From positions 1 through 64,000 of the forward strand of contig JAHDWN010000020.1 of assembly GCA_023382675.1 (NCBI GenBank): DNA of 64,000 bases. Direction: 5' to 3'. Source of the DNA: Anaerolineae bacterium (GTDB lineage Bacteria > Chloroflexota > Anaerolineae > Aggregatilineales > Phototrophicaceae). A program made the position numbers and the translations under genes. A model generated the notes under the pieces. That model did not search any database and was not told where the DNA came from. It saw only the letters and a list, made by a program, of their open reading frames with translations. This document shows, in pieces, positions 1-8,148 of this stretch (its first letter is position 1; the number at the start of each line of letters is the position of its first letter).

Positions 1-486
1 GAGAGCGGCCATTTCTTTATGGAAGAATCGCGTGTTATGGTGGACGCTGTCGTTCAGGAGGTGCGCGACGCGACGCTGACACAGATTCGTGAGCGTGGTC
101 ACGCCTTTGTCGAGCGAGTCGCGCTCGAACTGCCGGATATGCGTGTCGATTACTACCGGCTGATCCAGGTGCTGACCAACTTGATCAGCAATGCCTACAA
201 GTACACACCCGACGGCGGTACGATCACACTGGCCGCGCGCCAGGTGGGCGACCGCATCGAGTTCAGCGTTTCTGATACCGGTATCGGGCTTTCAAAAGAG
301 CAGGTGGCGATGTTGGGCACGAAGTTCTGGCGCGCTGAGGATGAATTCACACGCGCGCAGCCTGGCACCGGGTTGGGCTTCGCCATCACGGGCAGCCTGG
401 TCGAACTGATGGGCAGCAAGATCAAGATCGACAGCGTGCCAGGCCTGGGCAGCACCTTCACCTTCAGCGTGGCGATTGCAAAGTGA
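1..486 (+). CDS. Sensor histidine kinase, C-terminal fragment (cut by window start)
   Basis: The reading frame is open from base 1, so this is the 3' part of a gene that begins before the window; the first in-frame ATG (19) is probably internal. The visible part is a HATPase_c domain: an N-box (NLISNAYKY), a G1 box (VSDTGIGLS), a G2-like GTGLGFAI and a closing GSTFTFSV strand. This domain binds ATP and phosphorylates a histidine in the missing dimerisation domain. The stop at 484-486 overlaps the ribosome binding site of the next kinase gene, so the two are almost certainly co-transcribed. Input signal and partner regulator are not visible. Confidence 0.85.
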   Translation, partial: ESGHFFMEESRVMVDAVVQEVRDATLTQIRERGHAFVERVALELPDMRVDYYRLIQVLTNLISNAYKYTPDGGTITLAARQVGDRIEFSVSDTGIGLSKEQVAMLGTKFWRAEDEFTRAQPGTGLGFAITGSLVELMGSKIKIDSVPGLGSTFTFSVAIAK

Positions 487-495
487 GGATCGAGC

Positions 496-1383
496 ATGAC
501 GGATGATGCAGTGAGTCAAGCACGGGCACAGTTGGCGGAATTGTTGGAGGCGGCGCGCAAAGGGACGATCATCCCGGTGAGACTACCGGGGCAGCTCGAA
601 GCGATTGATGCGCTGCTGGAACAGGCGGCGACCACCGCAGCCGCGCCCGCCAAGTCTGAACCAGCTGAAGCGTCGGATCTGGCCGAGATAATGAAGGCCA
701 ACGCCTACTTCGTCTCGCACGCGGTGCATGAACTGCGCACACCGATGACGAGCATTCGCGGCTACGGGGACATGATCGTCAACCCGGCGATGGGCACGCT
801 GACGGATATGCAGAAGCAATTCATGGAGACGATCCGCACCAATGCGCGACGCATGGACACGCTGCTGACCGACGTGAGCGACATGGCGAAACTGCGCGGT
901 GGTACGCTGCGTATGGCCGAGAAGATGGATATGTTCAAGAACATCGCCATGATGGTCGAGAAGGCGATGCAGTCGGTGGCTGACGAACACAAGCGCACTA
1001 TGGAGTTCGATTTGCCGCAAGGGCTGCCACTCTTGAACACTGACGGCGATCTGCTGGCGAAGGCGGTCAACAAGCTGGTCGAGAATGCTCTACGCTACAA
1101 CGACAAGCCCGATGGCAAAGTCACGGTGCGCGGACGCGCTGAGGGCAACACATTGATCATCGAGGTCGAAGACAACGGCATCGGCATCGCGCCGGAAGAT
1201 CTGGCGCAGCTCGGCGAGATCTACTTCCGCTCCGAAAACGAGGTGGTACGCACGCACAAGGGCAGTGGCCTGGGCATCCCCATCGCCTATGGCATTATCA
1301 AGCAGCTCGGCGGCGAAATCGACGTGAAAAGCGTGGTGGACGAGGGGACGACGTTCACGATCAAGCTGCCGGGCATGGGGTGA
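496..1383 (+). CDS. Sensor histidine kinase, HisKA + HATPase_c, no visible sensor domain
   Basis: 295 residues. The N-terminal ~70 residues are Ala/Glu-rich without a recognisable sensor or membrane helix. A HisKA domain follows with the phospho-acceptor motif VHELRTP (about residue 80), then HATPase_c with N-box (KLVENALRYND), G1 (VEDNGIGIA) and G2 (GSGLGIPIAYG). It is therefore a cytoplasmic class I kinase that probably receives its signal from another protein, perhaps the kinase encoded just upstream. A GAGGAT site at 485-490 supports the ATG at 496. It ends 9 bases before the convergent toxin gene. No response regulator is adjacent, so the partner is unknown. Confidence 0.88.
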   Translation: MTDDAVSQARAQLAELLEAARKGTIIPVRLPGQLEAIDALLEQAATTAAAPAKSEPAEASDLAEIMKANAYFVSHAVHELRTPMTSIRGYGDMIVNPAMGTLTDMQKQFMETIRTNARRMDTLLTDVSDMAKLRGGTLRMAEKMDMFKNIAMMVEKAMQSVADEHKRTMEFDLPQGLPLLNTDGDLLAKAVNKLVENALRYNDKPDGKVTVRGRAEGNTLIIEVEDNGIGIAPEDLAQLGEIYFRSENEVVRTHKGSGLGIPIAYGIIKQLGGEIDVKSVVDEGTTFTIKLPGMG

Positions 1384-1392
1384 CGCGGACTG

Positions 1393-1725
1393 TTATCGCA
1401 GCCAATAGACTTGTCCAGAATCCGTAGCGGGATCGAAGAGTTCGGCAAATTCCGCCAATGTCTCGACCATCCGCCCAATATTCTGTCGCAGATCCGGATC
1501 AAGGCAGATCAATCCTCGAAAGTCATCACGGGTGGACGTGCGGCCAGCAAACGGGCGATCAAACGTCACCATGACCAGATCGCGTTCTGTGGCAGTCTTC
1601 AGGTGCTCTTCGTCGGATTTGCCTTCCATGCCGATATCGACGGCGAGAATCACCGAGATATGTCGCTGTGCGAGGGCAATCGCGACTTTGCGGCTCATGT
1701 GCTCATCGAAATAGAAGCCGGTCAT
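1393..1725 (-). CDS. DUF5615 PIN-like putative toxin
   Basis: 110 residues resembling DUF5615, a short PIN-like nuclease family. An N-terminal YFDEHMSR motif carries the first acidic residues, and a central VMVTFDRPFAGR carries a second conserved Asp. Members are usually encoded just downstream of a DUF433 protein and are predicted to be the toxin of a type II pair. Here the start codon overlaps the stop of the DUF433 gene (1722-1725), giving tight translational coupling. Nuclease activity is inferred from the family only. The gene converges on the histidine kinase with a 9-base gap. Confidence 0.8.
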   Translation of the reverse strand: MTGFYFDEHMSRKVAIALAQRHISVILAVDIGMEGKSDEEHLKTATERDLVMVTFDRPFAGRTSTRDDFRGLICLDPDLRQNIGRMVETLAEFAELFDPATDSGQVYWLR

Positions 1726-2024
1726 GCCTGTCCCGGTTTATTGCTGCCATATTGGCGGTACATCTCATCAAAAGCTACTTGATCCTCGATGTCCTGAGCG
1801 TCGATTTCATCTTTGTGTTCGCGATAGTAGAGCAGCGCTGCGAGCACCTGTTCTTCCGAGATCGTGAAGTCATGCGCGATATCGGCGACTGACGCATTCG
1901 GGCTGCGTTCCACCGCTGCAATGAACGACACGGGAAGCCGCCGACCGCGTATGTTGGCGCGTCCGTCACGGATTTCGATGTACTTGCTCAGATCGACCGT
2001 GGTATGGGGTGTAGGCGCAGACAT
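1722..2024 (-). CDS. DUF433 domain putative antitoxin
   Basis: 100 residues matching the DUF433 pattern. An N-terminal beta segment (YIEIRDGRANIRGRRLPV) leads into a helical part with VADIAHDFTISEEQVLAALLYY, which reads as a helix-turn-helix of the Xre/VapB-like type that binds DNA and the partner toxin. It is the upstream member of the pair with the DUF5615 gene, with a 4-base overlap. Autoregulation is usual for such pairs, but I could not identify an operator. The start ATG at 2024 faces the TIR-SUMF1 gene across about 110 bases that must hold divergent promoters. Confidence 0.8.
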   Translation of the reverse strand: MSAPTPHTTVDLSKYIEIRDGRANIRGRRLPVSFIAAVERSPNASVADIAHDFTISEEQVLAALLYYREHKDEIDAQDIEDQVAFDEMYRQYGSNKPGQA

Positions 2025-2064
2025 GATTTGTCTCGTGTGTGCTTCAGCCCAATTTTATCACAGG

Positions 2065-2094
2065 TTGCCTCTTGAATATCAGCACGCGATAATA
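2065..2094 (+). promoter_or_regulatory. Candidate sigma70-type promoter for the TIR-SUMF1 gene
   Basis: TTGCCT at 2065-2070 and GATAAT at 2089-2094 are separated by 18 bases and lie about 40 bases before the ATG at 2136. The match is moderate. The ribosome binding site before the gene is weak (AGG at 2124-2126). Confidence 0.4.
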
Positions 2095-2135
2095 GGTGGG
2101 GATGAGGGTCATAAGCAATCGCATAGGCACGCTCG

Positions 2136-3821
2136 ATGTCGCACATCTTCATCAGTTACAGCAAGAACGATATTGCGTTCGCACGTCATCTGCGCAGACT
2201 GCTCGAAGCCGAGGGTTTCAGCGTGTGGATGGATGAGACACGCCTTGTGCCTGCCGAGCGCTGGTGGCCGACAATTGAGGCGAATATTCGGAGTTGTGCA
2301 GCATTCATCGTCATTATGTCCGGGCACTCAAAACAATCAGTGTGGGTTGAGCGCGAAGTCCTGGTGGCGGAAGAAGAGGACGTAAAGAAGCCCATCTTCC
2401 CGATTTTGCTGGCCGGGAAACGATGGGCGCGCTTGGCAGAGAAGCAGTACGAGGACATGACCGGCGGCGTGAACGCGGCACTTTCGCCGCGCCTGATCGG
2501 CGGGCTGGCACAGTATGCGCCGCGCACACGTGAACCTGCGCCGCCGCCGCTGCCAGGGCCACTGCTGGAAACCGGCCAGCAGCCCATCGCCGAGCCAGCG
2601 ACTACTTCGCAAACAGGGCGGCGCGTGCCGGCGCTCGTTTGGGGCGTGGCGCTGGCGGCTGTGATCGGACTGGTCGGGCTGTTTGCGCTGAACGGCCGCT
2701 TTGGCGGGGGTAGCGGCGAGACGCCAACATCGCCAGCGACAACCACCTCGCAAGTCGTCGCGCAAGTTCCGACGAACGCGCCGACGCTGACGGCGACCGA
2801 TACACCCGTACCACCAATCGCGACAAACACACCCGCGCCGAGCTTCACACCGACGCCTACGCTGTCGCGGGCCGACGAAGCGGCGACGGTCACCGCATTT
2901 ATACCGGTAATCGAGACGGACGAAGCAGCCACACTGATACGCGCCGTTGAACTGACGGCTGAGGCGGCCACGGCAGTCGCGCGAGCGACAGCGAATGCGC
3001 AGACGCCAACCCCAACACCAGATTACCGGTTGATCGCCGAGACGCAGATTGCCAATGAACGTGTTGCGACACAAGCCGTGCTCGGTGTCACGGCGAATGA
3101 GCAGTGGAGATCGGTCGAATATGCGTTTGAGGATGTGGTAATGGTACTGGTGCCGGTGGGTTGTTTCGATATGGGTAGTAAAGACGGAAATGATGATGAA
3201 CAGCCGGTTCACCAGCAGTGCTTTGATATGCCGTTCTGGATTGACAAATATGAGGTAACAAATGCGCAGTTCTTGCGGTTCGGAGGGCAAGCTGGGCGCG
3301 GGAGCTATTGGACAGGTGACAGTCGCCCTCGCGAGCGCATTACTTGGTTTGAAGCACGTGATTTTTGCGCCATGCGTAACGCAAGGCTGCCAACAGAATC
3401 TGAGTGGGAATACGCCGCGCGCGGGCCAGACAACATGATATATCCTTGGGGAAATACATTTGGGCCTGATAGCGTGGTTTACGAGGACAATTCTGGAAAT
3501 CAAACCGCAAATGTAGGTAGCCGCCCACAGGGAGCAGCATGGATAGGCGCGCTGGACATGAGCGGGAACGTATGGGAGTGGGTGAGTTCGCTTTATGAGC
3601 CGTATCCGTATGACAGCACAGACGGCAGAGAACGCGATACCGGCAATATTACGGATGTTCGGCGCGTGTTGCGGGGCGGCTCGTGGAACCTTGGCCGTGC
3701 AATGACTTTGCACGCGTCCAGGCGAAGCTGGTTTGGTCCTGATAGCACGTACCTCAACCTTGGATTCCGTTGTGCGCGCGAATACCAAGATGGGGATTTG
3801 GGCAATCGGCAAGGCAGTTGA
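2136..3821 (+). CDS. TIR - transmembrane - SUMF1 (formylglycine-generating-enzyme-like) fusion protein
   Basis: 561 residues in three parts. Residues 1-130 are a TIR domain: it opens with HIFISYSKNDIAFARHLRR and carries a WxxxE motif (WVERE) where NAD-cleaving TIR domains keep their catalytic Glu. One membrane helix follows at about 167-188 (VWGVALAAVIGLVGLFAL), then a Thr/Pro/Ala-rich linker to about residue 330 that should lie outside the membrane. The C-terminal ~220 residues are a complete FGE-sulfatase/SUMF1 fold with MGS near the start, IDKYEVTNAQFLRF, ARLPTESEWEYAARG, DMSGNVWEWV, VLRGGSWN and NLGFRCARE. Predicted topology puts TIR inside and SUMF1 outside. Such SUMF1 domains are often ligand-binding or structural rather than catalytic. 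Function is unknown; immune-like or signalling roles are inference. Confidence 0.85.
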   Translation: MSHIFISYSKNDIAFARHLRRLLEAEGFSVWMDETRLVPAERWWPTIEANIRSCAAFIVIMSGHSKQSVWVEREVLVAEEEDVKKPIFPILLAGKRWARLAEKQYEDMTGGVNAALSPRLIGGLAQYAPRTREPAPPPLPGPLLETGQQPIAEPATTSQTGRRVPALVWGVALAAVIGLVGLFALNGRFGGGSGETPTSPATTTSQVVAQVPTNAPTLTATDTPVPPIATNTPAPSFTPTPTLSRADEAATVTAFIPVIETDEAATLIRAVELTAEAATAVARATANAQTPTPTPDYRLIAETQIANERVATQAVLGVTANEQWRSVEYAFEDVVMVLVPVGCFDMGSKDGNDDEQPVHQQCFDMPFWIDKYEVTNAQFLRFGGQAGRGSYWTGDSRPRERITWFEARDFCAMRNARLPTESEWEYAARGPDNMIYPWGNTFGPDSVVYEDNSGNQTANVGSRPQGAAWIGALDMSGNVWEWVSSLYEPYPYDSTDGRERDTGNITDVRRVLRGGSWNLGRAMTLHASRRSWFGPDSTYLNLGFRCAREYQDGDLGNRQGS

Positions 3822-4139
3822 CACAAAGAGCCATTTTGCCTATGCTGTGAGCATGAACGGATTACGCTATGTCTTCCCACGTCGAATGCAGTGCCACCTG
3901 TCTGTCGGGATGGAGGTTGTGTTGGTGCGCGTCTAGGTGACATCCATCGAGCGTGCATGTGAGCCGTCTGTCCCGTCGACAGGCGGTTTTTGATTCGGTA
4001 GACATTCTGTGGTGGCTGGCGCTGGCTTTTAGCTTTGTGTCATCCGCGGTATCGGTCTAAAATCTCTGCATTCATCGCGTCGAATCCTGGCTGAAGGCTC
4101 ATTTGCCGCCAGCCAATAGCCAAAGGCGAACTGCCCATC
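3822..4139. other. Intergenic stretch with a terminator and a candidate promoter
   Basis: 318 bases between the TIR-SUMF1 gene and metG. I see no credible gene. It holds one rho-independent terminator and a weak promoter-like pair TTGTGT (4034-4039) / TAAAAT (4058-4063), 18 bases apart, that could serve metG. No T-box or SAM riboswitch signature was recognised. Confidence 0.5.
3964..3991 (+). terminator. Rho-independent terminator
   Basis: A 9-pair stem (3964-3972 with 3978-3986, one G-T pair) closes a 5-base loop and is followed by TTTTT at 3987-3991. It ends the TIR-SUMF1 transcript. Confidence 0.8.
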
Positions 4140-5960
4140 ATGCCCAAGTTCATTCACGTTTCCGTCGCCTGGCCGTATGCCAACGGCGATCTCCACATCG
4201 GCCATCTTGCGGGGGCCTACCTGCCCGCCGATATTTTCGCGCGCTATCATCGGCTCAAAGGCAACTACGTGCTGATGGTCTCTGGCTCGGACAGCCACGG
4301 CACGCCGATCTCGGTCGAGGCGGACAAGCGTGGAGTCAGCGCGCGTTCGATCTTTGAGCATTATCACGAGCGCTTCCTGCTGACGCAGCAGAAGGTCGGC
4401 ATCAGCTACGATCTCTTTACGCACACCGACACCGAGAATCATCACAAGGTGGCGCAGGATTTCTTCCTGCGGCTGCTCGAAAAAGGCCACCTGTTCAAAC
4501 AGACGCAGCAGTTGATGTACAGCGAGCAGGAAAAGCGCTTCCTGCCGGATCGCTACGTCGAGGGTGAATGCTACATCTGCCACTATCCGAACGCGCGTGG
4601 CGACCAGTGCGATAATTGTGGCAACCTGCTCGACGCGACCCAACTGATCCACCCGCGCAACCGCAACCGCCCGGACGACAAGCTGATCGTGCGCGAGAGT
4701 GAACATTATTTCATCGACCTGGCACAGTTTGAGCCGGAGCTGCTCAAATACCTGGATACGCACGCGCATCACTGGCGTCCGCAGGTGATCCGCTTCAGCC
4801 GCAACTTCATCGAAGATGGCTTGCAAGGGCGGCCAATCACGCGCGACATCGACTGGGGCATCGACGTACCGCTGCCGGGCTGGCAGGCGAAGAAGCTCTA
4901 TGTCTGGTTCGAAGCAGTCATGGGCTATTTCACCGCGAGCGTCGAGTGGGCGCACAACATCGGCAAGCCGGATGCGTGGAAGGACTGGTGGTACAACCCC
5001 GAGGCTGAGATCTATAACTTCATCGGCAAGGACAACATCCCGTTCCACACGATCATCTGGCAATCGGAACTGATGGGCGTGGATGGCATCTACAACGGCG
5101 ATGGCGACAGCATCGGCAAGCGCTACGATGCGCCGTTGCAACTGCCATATGACGTGCCTGCCAACGAGTTCATGAACATCGAGGGCGACAAGTTCTCCAA
5201 GAGCCGCAACTGGGCGATCTGGCTGCCGGACATCCTCGACCGCTACCAGCCGGATGCTGTGCGCTATTACGTGGCGGCGGTCATGCCGGAGACGAGCGAT
5301 ACCGACTACTCGTGGGAGGGCTTCTTCAACCGCGTCAACGGCGAACTGCTGGCGGCCTGGGGCAATCTGGTCAACCGGATGCTCAGCTTTGCCTACAAGC
5401 GTTTCGACGGCAAAGTGCCGACGCCTGGCGACCTGACCGAGGCTGACCAGGCCATGATTGCGAAGGCCGAAGCCGGGTTCGAGGAGGTCGGCGCGTTGCT
5501 AGAGGCGGTCAAGCTGCGCGATGCGCTCAACGCGGCGATGACCCTCGTGCGTGAGGCCAACGGCTATCTCGATAAGCGCGAGCCGTGGAAGCGCATCAAG
5601 GATGATCCCGAAGACGCGGCGAAATCGGTCTACACGATCCTGCGCGTGATCGACAACCTGAATATCCTGCTCGCGCCGTATCTGCCGTTCAGCGCGCAGT
5701 TGGTGCATGAATATCTGGGCTATGACGGCCAGATATTCGGTGAGCAGTCGATTGTGAGCTACGACGAAGCGACGCGCTCGCACAAAGGGCTGGTCTACGA
5801 TGGCAGCGGGGCAATCGGACGCTGGGAGAAGCGCGCCCTGCCGCCGGGGCAGGCCCTGCGCGAGCCGAAAGCGCTCTACGTCAAGCTCGATCCGGAGATT
5901 ATCGAGCAGGAGCGGGCCAAGCTCGGCGCGCCGCTGGACGAGCGTGAGATCGTGATTTGA
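4140..5960 (+). CDS. metG: Methionine--tRNA ligase
   Basis: 606 residues. This class I synthetase charges tRNA-Met with methionine in the cytoplasm. The HIGH signature is literal (GDLHIGHLAGA, about residues 17-27). The zinc-binding insert has two CxxC pairs (CYIC and CDNC, about residues 144-161). The KMSKS loop reads KFSKS (in GDKFSKSRN). The anticodon-binding helical domain occupies the last ~200 residues, and I see no C-terminal tRNA-binding EMAP/Arc1p extension. It appears monocistronic: terminators lie before and after it. The start ATG gives the expected N-terminus leading into the Rossmann fold. Confidence 0.97.
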   Translation: MPKFIHVSVAWPYANGDLHIGHLAGAYLPADIFARYHRLKGNYVLMVSGSDSHGTPISVEADKRGVSARSIFEHYHERFLLTQQKVGISYDLFTHTDTENHHKVAQDFFLRLLEKGHLFKQTQQLMYSEQEKRFLPDRYVEGECYICHYPNARGDQCDNCGNLLDATQLIHPRNRNRPDDKLIVRESEHYFIDLAQFEPELLKYLDTHAHHWRPQVIRFSRNFIEDGLQGRPITRDIDWGIDVPLPGWQAKKLYVWFEAVMGYFTASVEWAHNIGKPDAWKDWWYNPEAEIYNFIGKDNIPFHTIIWQSELMGVDGIYNGDGDSIGKRYDAPLQLPYDVPANEFMNIEGDKFSKSRNWAIWLPDILDRYQPDAVRYYVAAVMPETSDTDYSWEGFFNRVNGELLAAWGNLVNRMLSFAYKRFDGKVPTPGDLTEADQAMIAKAEAGFEEVGALLEAVKLRDALNAAMTLVREANGYLDKREPWKRIKDDPEDAAKSVYTILRVIDNLNILLAPYLPFSAQLVHEYLGYDGQIFGEQSIVSYDEATRSHKGLVYDGSGAIGRWEKRALPPGQALREPKALYVKLDPEIIEQERAKLGAPLDEREIVI

Positions 5961-5991
5961 CGACGTTTTGGTTGCATGTACAAGATCTGAG

Positions 5992-6018
5992 AAGGACGGG
6001 GGCAGCCTCGTCCTTTTG
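5992..6018 (+). terminator. Rho-independent terminator after metG
   Basis: AAGGACG (5992-5998) pairs with CGTCCTT (6009-6015), followed by TT and a T-rich stretch. It lies 32 bases after the metG stop. Confidence 0.75.
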
Positions 6019-6043
6019 TCTTGTGCGACTTTGCGAAAACTGC

Positions 6044-6071
6044 TTGACATGTTGCGTAAACATTGTATACT
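6044..6071 (+). promoter_or_regulatory. Strong sigma70-type promoter of the TetR gene
   Basis: TTGACA (6044-6049) and TATACT (6066-6071) are 16 bases apart, close to consensus. The -10 box overlaps the palindrome at 6068-6086, so a repressor bound there would block the promoter. Confidence 0.8.
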
Positions 6072-6086
6072 TTACATTGTAAAGTA
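6068..6086. promoter_or_regulatory. Perfect palindrome, probable TetR operator
   Basis: TACTTTACA and TGTAAAGTA are exact reverse complements around one central T (6077). The 19-base site begins inside the -10 hexamer and ends 30 bases before the proposed start at 6116. Size and placement suit autorepression by the TetR protein encoded downstream. Confidence 0.75.
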
Positions 6087-6115
6087 AACAGTGATTACTC
6101 TTTGAGGTGGCACAG

Positions 6116-6814
6116 ATGCCCAGGCAGCGCGACGACACGGTTTACGAAGAGACGCAGGCGACGATCAAAGCGATTGCGCGCCAGCAAATGGCTGAGGATG
6201 GCACGGCAGCGATCTCGCTGCGCGGCATCGGGCGGTCGATGGATATGACTGCGCCGGCGCTCTATCGCTACTATCCGACGCGCGACGATCTGATCACGGC
6301 GTTGATTGTGGACGGTTTCAACGGGCTGGCCGATGCGCTGGAGGCCGCCGATGCGGCGCTGGACACACAGCCGCTGCCGGAGCGCCTGTTCGGCGTGCTT
6401 GTTGCCTATCGCCAGTGGGCGATCGTGCATCGGGTCGATTTCCAACTGATCTACGGCAATCCGATCCCTGGCTTCGCCGCGCCGCGCGAGGTGACGGTTC
6501 CTGCGGTCATACGCACGTTCGTGCCGGTCGTTCGCCTGATGGAGATGGCTTTGCAGAGCGGTGCGCTTGTGCCGAAGCCGCCCTACGACGCCATCCCGGC
6601 GGCCATTGAACAGCACGAACAAGCGCTGATCGCCGAGGGTGGCTATCCGATCTCGGCGCTGGCCTATCACCTGACGATGATCGGTTGGACGCAGGTACAC
6701 GGCATCATCGTGCTCGAAATGTACGAACACCTGGGGCCAAACGTGGGCGATGTCGATCAGTTCTATGAGGCGGCCATTCGTGCGCTGCTGACCTCGATGG
6801 GGACCCGCTGGTGA
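6116..6814 (+). CDS. TetR/AcrR family transcriptional regulator
   Basis: 232 residues from the ATG at 6116, preferred because GAGGTGG (6104-6110) is well placed before it; a GTG at 6107 is the alternative. The N-terminal ~60 residues form the TetR helix-turn-helix (ISLRGIGRSMDMTAPALYRY followed by PTRDDLITAL). The rest is a helical ligand-binding domain of the WHG type with RQWAIVHRVDFQLIYGNPIPG. It probably represses its own promoter through the palindrome at 6068-6086. The epimerase-like gene 124 bases downstream on the same strand is the likely target. The inducer is unknown. Confidence 0.9.
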   Translation: MPRQRDDTVYEETQATIKAIARQQMAEDGTAAISLRGIGRSMDMTAPALYRYYPTRDDLITALIVDGFNGLADALEAADAALDTQPLPERLFGVLVAYRQWAIVHRVDFQLIYGNPIPGFAAPREVTVPAVIRTFVPVVRLMEMALQSGALVPKPPYDAIPAAIEQHEQALIAEGGYPISALAYHLTMIGWTQVHGIIVLEMYEHLGPNVGDVDQFYEAAIRALLTSMGTRW

Positions 6815-6938
6815 GCGGCTAGCAGCCTGATATTTTCCGAATAGTCAGTCAATCAAAGGTGAGAGAGGCGGCCTGCGCGCAGCACGCGACAGGTGTCTTC
6901 AACACGCCTCGAAGTCAATCAGTCAATGGAGACGGATC

Positions 6939-7916
6939 ATGGACAACCAGACGAACGAACTGCACGTTGTTTTCGGTACAGGGCCGGTCGGCGCAGGGGT
7001 GATGCGCGCGCTGCTCAAGCGGAGCAAGCGAGTGCGTATGGTCAATCGCAGCGGCAGACCATCCCTGGCAACCGGTGTTGTGCCGGGTGTGGAATTTGTG
7101 CGCGCTGATGCCTACGACCCGGCGAGCGCACAGGCATCCGTGGCAGATGCGACACACGTCTACCAGTGCGCGCAGCCGGAGTATCACGAATGGGAGGCGA
7201 AGTTCCCGCCGCTCCAGGCGTCGATTCTGAACGCGGCGGCGGCAGCCAACGCCAAATTGATCCTGATGGAGAATCTCTACATGTATGGCGATCCGCAGGG
7301 CGCGCCCATCGCAGAAGATCTGCCCTATCGTCCGCATACGCGCAAAGGCAAAGTCCGCGCGCAGATGGCGGAGGCCTGGCAGGAAGCGCACGCCCAGGGC
7401 AAGCTGCGGGCTGCCAGCGGGCGCGCCAGCGATTTCTACGGCCCGGCCTACATGATCATGGGCGAGCAGGTCTTCTACCCGGTGCTGGCGGGCAAGCGCG
7501 CCTCGGCCATCGGCAGCCTGGATTTGCCACACACGTTCAGCTACACCGAGGATGTCGGTGAGGCGTTGGTGATCCTGGGCGAACACGACGAAGCGTTGGG
7601 GCAGGCGTGGCATATCCCCAGCCCTGAAGCGATCACCCAGCGCGAACTGCTGACGATGATCTATGAAATCGCCGGGCAAACGCCAAAGCTGGGCGTCGTC
7701 AGCCCATTCATGATGCGGGTCGGCGGTCTGTTCGTACACGGAGCGCGTGAGATGGTCGAGATGTTGTATGAGTTCACGCAGCCGTTCGTACTCGACAGCC
7801 GCCGCTTCACGCAGGCCTTCGACATGACCGCCACACCCTATCGCGAGGCATTGGCGCAGACAATCGGCTGGTTCCGTGAGCATCCACAGAGGGCAGCGGC
7901 GGCGCACGCAGTCTGA
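6939..7916 (+). CDS. NAD(P)-dependent epimerase/dehydratase-like (extended SDR) protein
   Basis: 325 residues with an N-terminal Rossmann motif GTGPVGAGVMRALLKR, a GxGxxG variant seen in atypical SDRs. A substrate region follows (ASDFYGPAYMIMGEQVF), and the C-terminal half is of the isoflavone-reductase/epimerase kind. The usual YxxxK pair is not obvious: MYGDPQG sits where the Tyr should be and there is no Lys four residues on, so catalysis by the classical mechanism is doubtful. It lies behind the TetR gene and is probably under its control, perhaps in a stress or detoxification response. Substrate unknown. Confidence 0.75.
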   Translation: MDNQTNELHVVFGTGPVGAGVMRALLKRSKRVRMVNRSGRPSLATGVVPGVEFVRADAYDPASAQASVADATHVYQCAQPEYHEWEAKFPPLQASILNAAAAANAKLILMENLYMYGDPQGAPIAEDLPYRPHTRKGKVRAQMAEAWQEAHAQGKLRAASGRASDFYGPAYMIMGEQVFYPVLAGKRASAIGSLDLPHTFSYTEDVGEALVILGEHDEALGQAWHIPSPEAITQRELLTMIYEIAGQTPKLGVVSPFMMRVGGLFVHGAREMVEMLYEFTQPFVLDSRRFTQAFDMTATPYREALAQTIGWFREHPQRAAAAHAV

Positions 7917-7929
7917 GGCCGACGCCCTG

Positions 7930-7957
7930 TTGACGGGCGATTGCCCGATGCTATAAT
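7930..7957 (+). promoter_or_regulatory. Promoter of tRNA-Arg
   Basis: TTGACG (7930-7935) and a consensus TATAAT (7952-7957) are 16 bases apart. The tRNA begins 11 bases after the -10 box. Confidence 0.85.
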
Positions 7958-7967
7958 GCGGGTAGTC

Positions 7968-8039
7968 GCCCCCGTAGCTCAGAGGATAGAGCAGCGGTTT
8001 CCTAAACCGTGTGCACAGGTTCGAGTCCTGTCGGGGGTA
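7968..8039 (+). tRNA. tRNA-Arg (anticodon CCU)
   Basis: A full cloverleaf can be drawn. The acceptor stem pairs 7968-7974 with 8032-8038 (one G-U). The D stem is GCTC/GAGC. The anticodon stem GCGGT/ACCGT closes the loop TTCCTAA with anticodon CCT at 8001-8003, and U33 and A37 are in place. The T stem ACAGG/CCTGT carries the TTCGAGT loop. The discriminator is A8039 and CCA is not encoded. It reads AGG, a rare codon in GC-rich genomes. Confidence 0.95.
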
Positions 8040-8047
8040 TACACTAC

Positions 8048-8071
8048 AAAGGCGCTGTCATGCGCCTTTTT
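8048..8071 (+). terminator. Terminator after tRNA-Arg
   Basis: AAAGGCGC pairs with GCGCCTTT around a 6-base loop, followed by more T residues. It starts 9 bases after the tRNA. Confidence 0.85.
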
Positions 8072-8148
8072 GTTGGGTGACTCGTGAAAAATCGGATGAA
8101 AGGATGTAGAGTCGCCCTACCATCGTGACAAGCAGGAAGAACCAGAGC

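Noticed and set aside
2337..3824. Long minus-strand open frame opposite the TIR-SUMF1 gene
   Set aside because: No recognisable fold, Arg/Cys-rich, and the plus strand encodes two clear domains in the same place.
3593..3958. Possible small genes in the region after the TIR-SUMF1 stop
   Set aside because: Frames extend mostly from inside the fusion gene, lack ribosome sites and have no protein-like pattern.
4000..4139. Riboswitch or T-box upstream of metG
   Set aside because: No T-box sequence, no specifier-like stem and no SAM-type conserved core could be recognised.
4029..5141. Minus-strand open frame opposite metG
   Set aside because: Lies inside a certain tRNA synthetase gene and has no motif.
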